Source of the DNA: Himantopus leucocephalus
Lineage: Eukaryota > Chordata > Aves > Charadriiformes > Recurvirostridae
Assembly (NCBI GenBank): GCA_003993805.1
Contig: RSEF01000002.1
Coordinates: 711,416 to 775,415, forward strand
Direction: 5' to 3'
DNA: 64,000 bases
Shown: in pieces, positions 12,701-27,700 of the stretch
Position numbering within the stretch: the stretch's first letter is position 1
Layout: each line of letters starts with the position of its first letter
Notes under the pieces: generated by a model
The model's database searches: none
Told to the model about the DNA's origin: nothing
The model's input: only the letters and a program-made list of their open reading frames with translations
Made by a program: the position numbers and the translations under genes

Positions 12701-15700
12701 GTGTTCTATGCTTCCTTCTCAGGCTTTCTCTTTCTCTTGAACATTAATTTCCATATAGACCACAAGTGTGATCAATCTAATTGAGTTTTCCCTCTGACAA
12801 ATGCAAGGTAAAATGCAAAAATCCCAACAGTGGTGGAACGGTGCACACTTAAAGAGAAGATTTCCCTGAGTCTCTTAATGTTATTGAAAAGGGCTGGCTT
12901 GTAATGTGAACACAGCACCTGCGAGAGCGGGCCACGAAACTGATCCAAGGGCTGGGGGACCTCTGCTGGGAGGACAGGCTGGGAGAGTTGGGGGTGTTCA
13001 GCCTGCAGAAGAGAAGGCTCCGGGGAGACCTCAGAGCCCCTTCCAGTGCCTAAAGGGGCTCCAGGAGAGCTGGGGAGGGACTCTGGATCAGGGAGGGGAG
13101 TGATGGGATGAGGGGGAATGGTTTTACACTGAAAGAGGGCAGATTGAGGTGAGATATGAGGAAGAAATTCTTGACTGTGTGGGCGGTGAGCCCCTGGGGC
13201 AGGTTGCCCCGAGAAGCTGTGGCTGCCCCATCCCTGGAGGTGTTCAAGGCCAGGTTGGACAGGGCTTGGAGCAACCTGGGCTGGGGGGAGGTGTCCCTGC
13301 CCAGGGCAGGCGGTTTGACTAGATGATCTTTGAAGGTTCCTTCCAACCCAACCCATTCTATAATTCTAAGGCCACTGTATATCTTTTATTTTAAGAGCTT
13401 GGTTTCTTTGGTGAATGCTAATTTCTTAGCCTGATTTATCAGATGACAGTAAATTTTACAGATTAATCACACACTAAGTAAAACTATTTACTTTTACATT
13501 TTGCCTTTCCATTTAATTATCAGTATTCACTATTTACTACACTGCTCATACTATCTAAATTAAAAACTGGGAGGTCTATAACCCATAATCTGACTTTCCA
13601 TAGAATACAGTCCACAGGATTTCAATTAATTTCTTCTTATTTAATGCAGAAAATCTTTTAGAAATACATCCTCCTTCGATTTAAAATTTGCCAATAATTG
13701 AGAAGCTATTTTGTTCCAGTAAAGAATCTCTTTGTTAAAATATACGCTCTAATTTCTAAACTGGATTTGTCTAATTTCAATTTGCAGATGTTGCACTTTG
13801 TCACCCCTTCATCCTCCAGCAAGATGATGATTCTGATTCGTGCACAGTTATCTCCAGACAGACTGACGTGCCTTGAAAGCCTTGCCCTCCCCATACATGC
13901 ATGTTTTCCGTCTGTTTATCCTATCAAATATTTAGCTTGTGAAGTCTACTCAAATAGGTCACACCTTTATTAGGGAAGTCCAGCCTTCCCCGAGGAAAGC
14001 TAAATCCATCACTGAGGTTTCTGAGGACTTCAGAATGATAAAACTTTTCTTCATCCTTGCTCTGACCATCCATACATCCTCTTGTCCTCCTTAGGAATAT
14101 GAACAACTTGCTTTTCCTTGTTATCCTATTCTTCACAAGATGCAACGCCTGCTGTAGGCCTGGCATCACAGCCCTCGTGACCTGAACCCTGCCACGTCTT
14201 TCAAGGGAATCATCTCAGCCCTGTTCTCTCCACCTCCTCCTACCTGTCCAGTCCTTAAGTCTGCTGCGTTTCCTGCTGCCCTCCCTCCCCAAAATTCCCT
14301 TATCCCTCACTCTGGCTGGACATGGCGCCTTCCCAGCAGCAACACGCCAACACTGCGATTCAGAGATGTCTGAGTTGATGTCCCCAGTAAACTCAACCAC
14401 CCCACAGGACAACCTCTGGATCCTTGCCCGCCCCAGTGAAGCACAGGTAAGTCGTACGTCATCCAGGAGCTTCCCCTCCACTCGCAGCTCCCATGAAGCA
14501 ATGCTGCCATCAGAGTCATCAGCGTCGGATTTTGCAGGATTAAATGTGTTGGAGATGTAAAGCCGCAGTTTCCGCTTTTGCTGTTATACACATAGAGAAA
14601 AGAAAAGTACACACCAGTTTAAGTCCAAGACCTGAGGAAGCCACAGGAAAGGTGACAGTTACACATTTAGTAGAGAACCTGCACGTGCAGTACAGTTGCA
14701 CCAGGTTATACCAGAATTTAAGATTTGGTTATGTATAAGAAAATATAGTGAACAGCTGAATCTGAGACTTCCTTTCAAAAACTATTGTCTACACAAACAT
14801 GCTAAGATCCGCTGTAAGTGGAGAAAGACAGGAGGCTGCAGGGCCAAGCCCCTGAGGCTACACACCCTGTACTTCTGGATTAGACACTTGAGACATCATT
14901 GTAAGAAAAGCACACTATGACACCCTTCCTGTCTAGATCCAAGCTAGATTGCCAAGACTCAGCTGGAAACCTCTTGCTACATGAATGTCTTTCATAGTTG
15001 CATCAGTTCAGGTTTGTAAATGGCAGTCACAGATACAGCTCGTGCTGCAGATCGGCATGCCGGGCACATCTCTGCCCGTCTTTGCTCTACCATCACGCAG
15101 AGTCTGGTAACAGCCTTCCTACAGACACACACCCAAATACACACACATCCCCCACAACCCTGTTGCCTCACCTCCCTCTTTAATTGCCTTTCACCCTAAT
15201 CAAACATGCTGCAGCTCCAACGTGCTGTGAGAGCTGAGTGGAGGAAGGCACTGCGCTTCATCCCTACCCCGAGCGCTCAGGTCTGAGAGATACAGTCGTG
15301 CCTACCTGTTGTCATTGTCACAGCCTAGCTAAGGTTTCCCAATCACCGTACTGGCTTATGGCTACGTTATTTCTCAGTGCCCTTCTCTCCCATGCACCAT
15401 GTGGAAAACCTGGCCGTTAACTCTGATGCATGGATTCCAGAAAAGGTATTGCCAAAAATTTCTTTGGGACTCTAACCTCAAATATCTGTTTATAATATAA
15501 TGGCAAAAAAAGGCTACAGTTGTCAAGTTAATGCTGTCAAAATAACCTTCATACAATGTAAGAAAGGAGTAGCCTTGTCAAGCTCTGACACTCGCACACA
15601 CATGTAGGAGAGAAGCAAGTCACGTACAGCAGGTCAGGAAACTAAAAACCTAATACGGCATAGAGGAATGTGGGAGGCAGAGATGTATGGCTGAAGAGGA

Positions 15701-18700
15701 ACAAGAAAATGACTACATTTTGCCAAATCTAGGGAAGACAGTGACAGAAAACTGATGGAAATGGAGTGTCAATAGTATGCACTGAGAGGGAAAAGGATTT
15801 TCAACAGTGCCAAGAGTCCAGAAAATGGCAGGTTGACACAGCCAGGAACAGGCAGATAGACAGGTAGAAAAATATTGCTGCAAATCCACATTCTTTCTCC
15901 ACCCTTTCCCACAGGATTTCTGTTGCTAAAGTGCTCTTTCATTATACAAAATATCTTTCTAATGCCCCAGAATCTTTTATTTGGTATGGAGGACTTGTGA
16001 AGGACTTCACATTTCTAAATTCACAACTCTTCAAATTAACCTGAGCATTTTATACACCGTTCCTAAATTTTATCCCCACCTGGATTATTTGCAAAACTGT
16101 ATCTATATACATAAGCAGCTTTTTTCTTAATAGCTCTTCCTGGATACTCTACTGGTATTTCAGGTTTATATCACTGATTCCATTTCCTCTTCTTATGATT
16201 TCCAAAGACATTATCTCTGTTCTCCCCTTTACCTTGGAAACTCCTCCTTTTCTTGTATCTGCCCATATCCAGATAGGAACTGAGTCTGTTTCCTCTGAAG
16301 TCTGACATTTCATCACTGAGACCATCCTCTGCAATAACATCCTTATGCAAATCTGAATATTTTAGATGTCTTCCTTCCTCCTAGCTTTCAGGCTCTAGCT
16401 TCCTTGTACAGTCCCACTAAAACCAAGCTAGTAACAACATCTAACTGGGAAATACAAAATACCTCTCCTTGATGCTTTCCACTGTTTCCCTTTGCTAACC
16501 CCTTACCATTTTTCTTTCAAGTCATGCACAAGCCAGATGCAGTTTCCGTTGCAGAACTGGTCTCCCGCTGGGTTCCCTATACTTTCCCTGCTCTGCCAAA
16601 GTCAGAGATTGCATATCATTTGTTTGTTTCTCCCACATCTCTCTCTCCACTTTACAGTGTTTTCTTCTACACAGTGAATTCTCTTTCTCAAACGTAATCC
16701 TTTCCTCACTGTAACCCCTATAAATCAGCCCACTTCTTTCACATTGTCATCAGAAAAGAACTTAGAATAATTATGAATAAAAGTCCTCAGGAATGGCTAT
16801 CTCTAAAGTTATCTTTTATCCCACTTTCTATGTATCTTGATTTTTAGATCGAAAACCATTTAGCCTTTTACTCCAACATGTTACAGACACCTGTAAGTAC
16901 TGTGGAACGCTGAGCCTTTAGTCTCTGCTAAGCAAAGACATTCTATCCCACGAGCAAAACGCGTAACCTGCCTCCCGGGGGTTGTCTTCAGATTTTGGCC
17001 CAAAAGGTACTGCAAATTTGCAACACTATTAAGGCAGTGATTGTGTCCCAAATGCAACCACAGAAAGATCCTTGCTTCTGCCTGATAACAAAATATCCAG
17101 GAAATCAGTCAAAGAGGGCAACAGCACAGCTGCAAGAGGACCCCAACCCCAAATGGGCTCTATATCGAACAAAAATCTTCATCAGAACACACAGCAGAAT
17201 AAGGGAACATAAAGAAGGAAAACTCACATTTGCCAGGTAAAATGGAATAAATGAAAAAAAAAAAANAAAAAAAAAAAAAAAGGTTTTGTAAACTAGATTT
17301 TCTCTGCTTACAGGTGCTTGAAAACATTTCATTTCTTCAGGCTTGCTCTTATCCCAGCAACTCTGATTTCCTGGGTGGCAGAAAACTCTGTAGGGTCATT
17401 TCTGGGGAGACAGAGAGAGTCCTCACTTTTCACTCCTTAAGATCCAACTGTGCTTGTGCTATTGCCTTCTCTCAGGAGACTCCAAACTTCTGCTTTTTCT
17501 TCCAGCTCCTTACTCAGGGAGGCAGTCCCTCACCCTTTTGCCTCGCCGACGGCCCTACCCTGCACTCCAGCAGCACAACCTCCACCTCCCTCCAAGGGCT
17601 CCACCAGGCCAAGCGCACCTTAGGAGATGACAAACACCATCCTCCCTTCCTGCAGCTGAGCCGCCACCACCCTTTCAAAGGAACCTGCACAGCCAAGAGC
17701 ACACAGGTGTCAGTCATCCCAACTGCATAACCAGTAACACTGGACCTGACCCACAGGTGCAGCCAGATCTGCCAAAGGCATTCTGGTAAGCAGTCTAAAA
17801 AAACCATGAAAAAGGTGTTTGGCCATGAACAGTGCCTGAATGGCCAAGCGTGTCCTCCTCTGTGCAGCGTTGTACTGACCCGGGAACATTCACGCCTCCA
17901 CAACTACCTTCCTGAAGCTGCTGCCAACATGTCCGCCTCCTGCTTGTTCCCTTATGAGTTGCTGCTCCATTTTTTCCTTCTTTCTGCCCTTCCCAGAATT
18001 CCCACTACCACCTCTCCCTTACACATGTCTAGCATTGCCAGCACCACTGGCTCCTCATAAAAGCTTCCTGGGAACAGCTCTGCACAAGACATTCTGGGGG
18101 GCTGGCCATCTTACCTTCCAGTTCCAGGAACTAGACAACGGCACTGCAACTTGCCCTGCATACACTTATCACCAACAGTGGTAACACATACTCCAAGCAG
18201 TGGCATTTAAAGAAAATACATTTAGAAATCTCTAGGAAAAACATCAGAACCACAGCTCTACAAATGAGCACTTTCTTTGGACCAGCAGGCTCCTTCTGCT
18301 CTACCGTGACAATTCTCCCGTCAGCTGTGAGACACCACCATGCCACCTGATGACACAAGATCCTGGCAGAGATCCAAGGGTCCGGTCCAGATCCCTCCTG
18401 AAGGGATCTACCCAGCGAGTAACAACTTCAGCACTCGCAGCTATACTGCTATCATAAGGATGTGCAGTCTTGGGACGTGTCAGCTCAGAGATGATATAGA
18501 TGGTCAAAAGTGAGCTCAAGGAAGAACACCACCAAAACAGTGCTGGCTGGGGTTTTATAGCCACTATACAGACCATGAAGTCTCCCTGGCTGAAGACACA
18601 CATCCAAAATCACTGCACTCAGTTCACTTATCAGTACTCCTGGGTTCCACAATAATGTCAAGTCCGTATCCAGAAGGCTCTGAGTGAGGTATTCTTCTAT

Positions 18701-21700
18701 CTACAGTTGAGCAACGCCCATCTCATCCAGGCAGCAAATGATACAACATCAATTAAGTGCAACCTGATTACTTTGCAGCTTAAATACAACAGTGCAATAT
18801 ACTTGGGCAAGAAGCCATTGCCTTTCAACGAACTCTACCATTTCTTAGCAATGCACATTATAGCACAGGTCTAAAACCTCTTCTCCTCTCTGTATGGTGG
18901 CTTCTCAGAGAACAGAAAAGCAACCAACCAAAACCTGTGGTTTGTTTTTTACTGGTAGAATTCTCAGTAGCTTGGAGCAAAAACTAAAGAGAAAACACAG
19001 ACCTCTAGGGCAAGATGAAAGCATCACATTTCATCTCTTCAGACACACTGAACCTTTACCACCCACAAAGACAAAGCTCAGCAGGGGGGAACTTCATGGA
19101 GACTCTATCAACGTTGTGAATAAAACAACCTCTTGTCCAAAAATCAATAAATGCTTAATCTGCTTATTCTCCAGGTATAATATACACATCTTTAACGTGC
19201 ATCTTTGACTTGTCTTCAGCAAAATGAACTTGAAACAGCAGTCATAATAAAAAGAAAAGCCTTCCCCAAAAAGCACCGCATTTCACTTACAATTTCTCCT
19301 TGAGAAAAAGAAAAGGAAAAAAGAAGCATATGTGACATTAGATTGGTCATCTCAGCAATGAACTACTGCAAAGGTCTCAGCTACAACAGCAACAAAAATG
19401 GCAGGAGAGCTCATGTGGAATGAAACAGATCTAAACGGGAGGCTGACAGGAACGCTGGAGCAGCAGAACTACAGCTTCTTCTCTCTCCAAGTTCTTCAAT
19501 GTCATCTTCACAGAAATCAATACAGCTTTAAGTTGACATAAATGGGTTAAATGCTGGAAATCCATCAAATCCTTCAGAAAACTACCTCTGGTTTATAGTG
19601 CCATATTTTTTTCAGTTTCCATTAGCATTAAATCCTTAAAAAAGTCAAATCAGAAACTGAGCATCTGAAGATACCATGATCTGTGTGAGATCCCCAAGAC
19701 AAATCTCCATCAACTGCTGAAGTTGAAGTTTCCCTCAGTGAACTCTCAGGCAGGACACGACACGTCCAGGACACTTCCAGGGAAGTTGTGCTTGGGATTT
19801 CAAACAAATTAACAAAGTTATCAGCAGATAGTCTATTGCTGACTGTATCAAGGAAATCTGGCTGCTGATCCTATGAATAGTGTTGTGTTCAGAGCTCTCT
19901 AAGCACATCTTAAGGATGGATTTCTGTGTACCTCAGCACAGCATAAAAACTTCATGCATAAAGCACAAGAAAGACTAAAATCTGTGTTTCTGTCTTTGCA
20001 TAGAGAGTGACTGTTTCATGGCCTCACAAAAACTTTTTAGGAAGAAAAAAAACAGTGGAAGATAAAGTAGCACAGAGATTAGATATCAGGAGACAAAAAG
20101 AACAATGACCGCTAATAACACGTGTTCCAGTCTGACCATTATAAAATAATCAAATGAAACAGGGAGTGTCCACATCAGAACTGGAATACAGAGGTAACGC
20201 TCGCACAAAGTACCAGCAAACTCGTATGTCAAAATTTTTAGAAGAAACAGAATTAGTTAGGTAACTCCTGCCAACAAAAGATGGACAAGGACCTAAAAAT
20301 GGCCAACCCAAAGCAGGAAAATCAGTGACTTGGTAGAATATGCAAGTATCATGAATACTAAAAGGAACTGCCCAACTTTTGAACAGAGTTCAAAATTGCA
20401 CCAACACATGAAAAAGACCTGTAGACAATTCTCTACAAACTTCAACAAAAAAAACCTCAAAAAAAGTTGAACAAACGTTATAGAGGAATTACATGGAAAA
20501 TAGTACGCACAATAGTCTATAAAATCAGTTACAGCAGCTTATTTGGCAGGAGGGGTATACTGACAGGTAATAAGAATAGCTAGGTGCACTGAAAAATCCT
20601 TTCTCTACAGTGATTGGGAGGACTGAATTTTCTACCTAAGAAAAGAGAACATTAAAGAACATAAAGACGTATTCAAATAGGGGCTGATCTAAAGAAGGAG
20701 ATTAGGTGTTTGTGTTTTCCTTATCTCACAAAGCAAAAAGCAGAACGCATAAAATTATGCCACAAGACCATAAATTCAAACCTGATCAATGGAAGTAGGC
20801 TATGCAAAGCATAATGATCCATTGTTAACCCATAGAACTCATTCTCACAGTACACAGATTTAAAACTCGGAGGGTTTTATGCCAGAAGAGACTTTACTGT
20901 CCAGTTCACTTTCCTGTGCAACACAGGCTCTAATCACGCAGCAAACAGGGCAGCTCTTTTTAAAGAACATCCAGTGTTGACTTAAAGACTTGACATAATG
21001 AAAAATCTATTCTATCTCTGATGTCTTGCTCTAGTGGTCAGAAATATGCACATTAATCAGTCTCAACTGGTCTATTTTTGAACTACCAGTGGGTGGACCA
21101 AAGCCAAAAGCTCTTAAAAAAAAACAACCCCAAAAAACCCAACAAACAACAACAGGGAAGGAACTGGAGTGGCTATACTATGTACAGATCCCAGGAATAT
21201 CCAGTCATATCAATATATGAGAATTTTTAAAAATGTCAGACCTTTCTGCATCTTTATAGAAACTGATCTCTGATTACTGGAATTTAGGTGGAACTGTTAC
21301 CTACAGTTGGAAGGGTTTCTGTCACCTTCCTATGAAGTATTTAGCAATGGAACACATCATCCAGAGAAGTTGTGGAGTCTCCCACCTTGGAGGTGTTCAA
21401 AAGCCATCTGGACATAGTCCTGGGCAACCAGCTCTAGGTGGCCCTGCTTGAGCAGGGGAGTTGGACAAGATGACCTCCAGAAGGCCCTTCCAACCTCAAC
21501 CAATCTGTGACCCTGTTACTGGTCACTATTAGTAAGGACGCCGATCCACGCCAGCCTCTAATTCCTGTTGCCACTACAAGTGGGAGAGGGAGGGTCATTA
21601 CGCAAGATTTAACCATGTTCTCATCAAATACTTAAGCTAGTTTGTGATGGGTTAAGAACGCACATGTACTTTGCCTGTTTGTGTCGAGGCTGAGGAACTT

Positions 21701-24700
21701 TTTGCCCAGTGCCTTGATTGAGTCCTAACTGGTTAAAAGCAGTGTGGTACAGCCTCTGACAGTGACTAACCATCCCGGCAACAAGCCAACCAGCAACGTA
21801 GCAACACATGTTGATGTGGTCCCATTGACAACTCAGTCCTCTCAATAATAACATGTATGAGAACGCCCAGATCAGTACAGAGAAGACAACCTGGGAACTC
21901 CTAGGGCCAAGTTCAGGGGTGTCCAAAAGGAGGTGGACTCACCAAAAGCCCACTGACTCTGAGGTGACCCTCAAAGATTGGGTGACTGCAGATCAATACA
22001 CGTGTTAAGGCTAAGGACGGTAAGACAACCACAAACCATGACCCAACTCTCCCAATGCATAACCACATACTAATCAGAGGATGTATCTCTTGCCGGACTG
22101 ATCTCCTCATGCTAGGGAAACTGTAAGCTATTTTGCTTTTTTTTTTTCTATTTTGTAAATTCTATGGCTGATGATTAAAGATGAGAAAATTCCTAATAAA
22201 ATTCCCTCAATAAATTGTTTTGTTTAAATTGAAATTGCCATAAATTCAGTTTTGCCTTCAATGTATTTCTACTCTAAGTGGCTCGTGCAGACATTTACCC
22301 TGAAGAGCTTTAAAATATCTTATCAAAACCGCTGTAGTGCTTGACGGAGTACAACAATGGGCCACTGAGCTGGCAGCAACAGTGAGTCCAGGTAACAGGT
22401 CTGTATCATGTAATGCTTTTCAGAACCCATGAAGATAAAGTTTCAAAACCGAAACGTTTGTTTCCCCTCCTCGATTTGGAGGAATTTTGCTTTTCTGACA
22501 ATTACAACCTCTTTCTAATTTCAAGCCTAGCATTTATTCAGTCACCTTTTCCCCACTTGTTCTTGTGCTGGGGTTGTGCTTCAGTCTAAATGTCAATACT
22601 TTTCTTCCCCTCCACCAAAGAGACAACCGCTCCCAGTCCCTCCCAATTTTTTTTGTCTTCACGTATAAAACCCGACTGACATTCACATGGTGAATTCTTC
22701 TTTCTCTAGGTTATTCCAGAAGCTCTTTTCTTCGCATGATCATTCTAGTCTGAACTGTTCATTTTGAGCATCGATGACACTGTATTCCCACTTTAACAAC
22801 CAGATGACACGACACTAGGGTCTTCCGCAGCAACACTAGAACTTTGCTGTTGCTACAGGGAGTTCTACTTACTGACCTACACTAAGATTTTTTTCTCTCA
22901 GTCGCATCACATTAAGTATAAGATTGTTATTATAAAAATAATAAACCTCACCTTTAATGATGTTTCAAATCAATTGCCAACTGTTTTACAGAAGCAATTC
23001 TTCCAATTAATCCCAGCCAGCACCCAGACCAACATGACAATCACAGAAAAAGAAGTACCTGGCCCATGTGCCACAGACCTCGAAGTGCAGAGGGGAATCT
23101 ACAATGGCTAAAAAGTGATAGAGCTGCCACTGCTCTCAGTTACCTTAAATTTTCTTTAGTAATCCCCACCTCTTTCTTCATTCATAACATCCCATGAAGA
23201 ATGAATAAAATGCTTTGCTCAAGTTGGGGTAAACGATGCCAACTGCATTTGTTGATTGAAGTGAGCGCAGGTTTGATACCAGGAGCTCAGTGACAGTAGG
23301 GTTCAGAGCATGACACAAAAATCTCCACAAATTGTTTGTTCTTCTGCCCCTAAGAATATCCCTTGGATGCTCGAGGTTGGGATCTCAGCACACGGAAAAG
23401 ATGAGAGTCTCTTAGAACGAGAGAACTGCAGAGCTCAGGCATGAGGTGCTGCCGACGCAAGGCATGCTGAGCAAAAAACCCAGTCTTGGCCGAGAGAGCA
23501 GAGGACCAAGCAGAAACCTTAAGTGTTTCAGCAAAAAATGCGAATTCCCTTCTGCCAACAATCCAACAGCAATTCCTCTGCCATCGTAAAACCTGAAAGT
23601 GGGGAAAGAATCTCAACTTACAAAACCAGAGAGAGAGACATTATGACTGGATTCAGATGCTACGACTCTATTTTAACCTAAAAATTGAGACCCTGGGAGT
23701 AGATCGTTTAGTTTGTGGAACTACAACCACACATTGGTCTGGTAAACTCAGTGTCCCGCACCAGTTCTCTGTGAAAGAGCAACAGTCCCTAGATAGCAGT
23801 CCCTGGTTTGGGTGAGACCAACTGTTGTGTGTGGTGCCAGGGCTTGCAGTAGGAGCCTTGCTTGTGGGATGGGCCACTAGATGCCCTTCTTTCAGCCAGG
23901 TGACCCCTGATTCAGGTCTTGGGATGAAAATCATCTCAGTCTTAAAATTATGTTTACGTCCACAACTGACTAGTTATCTCAGGCTTAGACAACAGAGAGA
24001 AATAGGCACTTTTTAGGGCATGATTTATCTATATTCTTTTCAATATCTACTTCTGTATGAGAAGAACTGTGCCCTGAACTCTGCTGCGACACTGGCTAAA
24101 CCTCTTGACTATAAAGGGAGCCCAGAGAGACTAGCTTACGTATAAATACATACAATGTCGATGTCTATACTTAGCCAAATAAATCCCACTCCCAAAGTCC
24201 ACCATGACCCTAGCTGTCCAGATTTCCAGTGCCGCATTCTTCTTTAATGACATCTGCTCGTCTGGAGTTGAGCTATACAGTTTCCATTTCCGTCAGGCCA
24301 TAGAGCTCACTGTCCCTGTACCTCCAGCCGCACTGCAGTCAAACCGCCCTGCCTGCCTGCCTGCCTCCTAAAAAGTCCTTTCTGGAATTCCCAGCACGTG
24401 AGCGGGTGGGTCTTCCACAAAGTCAGGGCAAGGACTCCTGCGATGAGTGGCATGCAGCAAATGCTGCTCTGTGGGCGAGGAATTCCGAGACTCTCGTGAC
24501 TGACGCCGTCCAAGAACGCAGGACTGACAGAAGAAGAGGAGAGAACACGCTAGGGCCCAGCAGGCAGAAAAAGGACAAGGCAGGATCCAGACTGGAAGCG
24601 CCGGCGGCTGCGAGGGGTTGCTGACAGCGGCGAAGCGAGCTGGCAGGTGGTGAAGGCCGTTCCCCGCTCAGCCCCGAGTCCCCTCGCTTTCTGAGCAATC

Positions 24701-27700
24701 CCACAGCCGCCACCTGCGTCAGCGGCGCAGCTGCTCACACAAGAGCCAACCAGCACCAACTGGCCCAGCGTATTTTATGCACTGTCCTCAATCCAAAGCG
24801 TTTGAAACATTTCCCCCTAAAATTTCCCCGGAATAATTAGTCTTCAGGCAGAAAAAACAGCCTGAGTAACACGAGACCATAAACCTGTAGTTCCCAAAGA
24901 CCGTTTCTAGCCACAACTCAGTCACTGTGATCCGTATGATAACTGCCATCACAACTGAGCGGTCCTGCACATTCCCTACATACCATCACATACCTCAGGC
25001 AAATTTAAATTTTTCCCAGGATCGCAATCCCAGTTTGGGAACCACTGTTTTAAGGCAAACATTTCAAAATTACAAGATCTTTGATAAGAGATTTAAATGC
25101 AGAGATAATTTTTATTGCTGTTACCAATGCTCCAACTATAACAAAATGAAAATACTTAACATCAGAACAACCCAAATTTATCTAGGCTTAGCTCTATTTT
25201 GACAGGTCTTGAATTTCACAGCTGCTGCGTGCTAAGTCTAGACATGAATTTGAAAAACATCTGTTTGATCATTCTTTAGACGTTAACTAGCTGAGTAACT
25301 GATATTTAAAATGTGTTTGCTGAGCTCTAGACGGAAACAGAATTTTCTGACTATGGTTTCTGCAGAGTCTTGTGCCTCCTACGCTCTTCCCGTTACAGGC
25401 CCTGCGTATCGCCGTTGTACAGCTTAGAGCTGGAAACTCATGTTCTGGTCAATTCCCTAGTTAAAGATCTTGCCACAGAATAAACATCTTCCTGCGGATT
25501 TATCAATGTGAGTCTAAGTCTTCAATGACTTTTGAACATGGCCAAGTTCCTAGCTGGTTTAAAATAATGATGTTCTACCCACATTAAGAAGCTAAGACAA
25601 ATTGTTCCTTCTGATAGTCCAATTTACTACACACAACACTTGTTTACTACAAACTTGTGATTTAAACCATCCACACTTTGGCTTCCAATTTATAAAATAG
25701 ATATGTTAATGAAACTTCATTTTTTTCCATTTTTTCCCCTGTTCCATATATATCAATTGGAAAAACATCAGAGGTAAAAGCCTTCCACATCGTATCAGAT
25801 ACCTGTAGAGTGACAAACAGAATAGAATCTATATCTTAGTCGGGCTGATACCCATTCCCACGGCACAGACAAGAACGGCAGCTTTACTTCACAGTAGACA
25901 TACAGCTACAAAACTCTTCATACTACAGGACTTAGTATATGAATGAGTAAGAGCATTCAATACAGTCACAAGAACTTAAATAAGACATAAAAAGAAATTC
26001 TTTACAACGACAGTGGCCAAACATTGGAACAGATTGCCTGAAGAGGCTGTGAAACCTCCATACTTAGAAATTTTCAAAACTCAGCAAGGCCTTGACAACC
26101 CTGTTTTGAGCAGGAGGTTGAACTAGGTGACTTCCACACTTTCCTCCCACCTAAACTTTTCCATGATTCAGTCAAATAGATTCAGAAAACTTAGGACAAG
26201 ACCATTTCAGGAGGATACTATGAACAGTGAAATGCTGGACTCGATCTAATAGAAATTGCAGAAAAAGTCATCCATTCTTTTCTTACATGAATCATCCTTT
26301 TATAGACTATGTAAATGTGTATATTTTTGCAGGATCTTTAACCACTTTTCTGTAAGCAATTCTTCCCATTATATGTTCTGTTGTTCCACAAGTTTAGCTT
26401 TTGACTGAATTCTGATAGGAAATTTAATACAGCTCTTCAGCACACCCCTCTGATCTCTTATTTTCTTCTTTTTAATCATTCTAATACGAAGTTCCAAACC
26501 CAGTGTTTATTTATGCAGAAGCTATTATTCCCCTTATTAAAGGCTTTCAGAAGCTAGGGCTGGTAATATCCACAGAATTCTCTCCACCACTCTTCCATGC
26601 ATGCTGCTCCCCAGCTGCTTATTCTTAGGAGCTTTGTTTGACGTGTTTCGAAATATCTCTGCTAAGAGGACTTTTAATGGAAAGATCATTCCACCATTTA
26701 CTACAGGGATTAATTTTTTTCCCCTAATTCAATCTACAAATTTTTCATGACATACCTTCATTGGCCTCTTCAGCGCTTCCTGAATATCCACACGCTTCCG
26801 CATAATGGTCTGGTCTAGTTTGCGTTCAAAGGCCAACAGATCCATGTAGGCCTGGGACTCAGGAACCAGCTCCCGGATCTGAGAAGGAAGCAAGGAACAT
26901 CCAAGCACTGGAAGAAAGAATCCACTATGTTCCAGAGCAGCAACACTGACACCTTCCCAGCCCTTAGACAGATGTGCTCAGGAGGAGTTACCCCCAAGTC
27001 AGTAGCTCCCAATTAGCGGGTCAGGTTTCCGTGGCACGGTACGAGCACGTGACTGAAGAGCTGGAGCACAGCTTGCTCAGGAACCCTGGAAGACCCCAGC
27101 TGGATCCACAAGGCCTGATTCATGGCTGCTTTTTTTCAAGTGAGGCTTAGCTCCAAGCAGCCTGGGAGCCATAGCCCTCAGCAACGCAAAGTACAGTACA
27201 TTTGTCCTGCTTAAACTAAAAAAGTGCTGGGCCTCTCTAGACTGAAAATAAAGGGTGCGTGTCCACGTTGATTTTTTAAAAGCAAGTGTTACCCATCATA
27301 AGTAAAAACTGCATTTGGTAAGTCAACCTTTGTCAGCACATCTTCCTGGCTGAGGTGAAACTGACCTTCACATCAGAGTTTCAACATGACCAGCTAAGAG
27401 GTGTCAGCTTACGATCTCACCAACTTTTATTGGTATTTTAATACTTTAGCTAAACTACATTAGTTCTATTAACAACGCCTTCTTTATTTTCCCTTTTCCA
27501 GAGAAGATAGCAGAGGAGGTGACTGAAGTAGGTTAGAAGACCTAATGATCTGGGCAAGTACACCCTTACATGAAAAAGCTGGTTCTTCATTGGGAATAAC
27601 TCATGCAGGCAAGCCATTAAAGAAAGGAACTGTAAGTAATTATAATAAATCTACGATACTACCTTGTCTATTTCTATGATATTCAATCTAGCTTTCACCT

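Larger units (their letters stand above)
14581..26755 (-). other. SMARCD3: SMARCD3 intron 4 (12.2 kb)
   Basis: This is the longest intron. Recognised contents are an A-rich run with one unknown base at 17,266, a CR1 tail at 21,345-21,520, a GC-rich cluster at about 24,300-24,770, a possible hAT MITE at 24,885-25,047, and an old CR1 tail at 25,985-26,170. The parts 14,581-21,340, 21,640-24,300 and 25,050-25,980 contain nothing I can identify. Confidence 0.8.
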
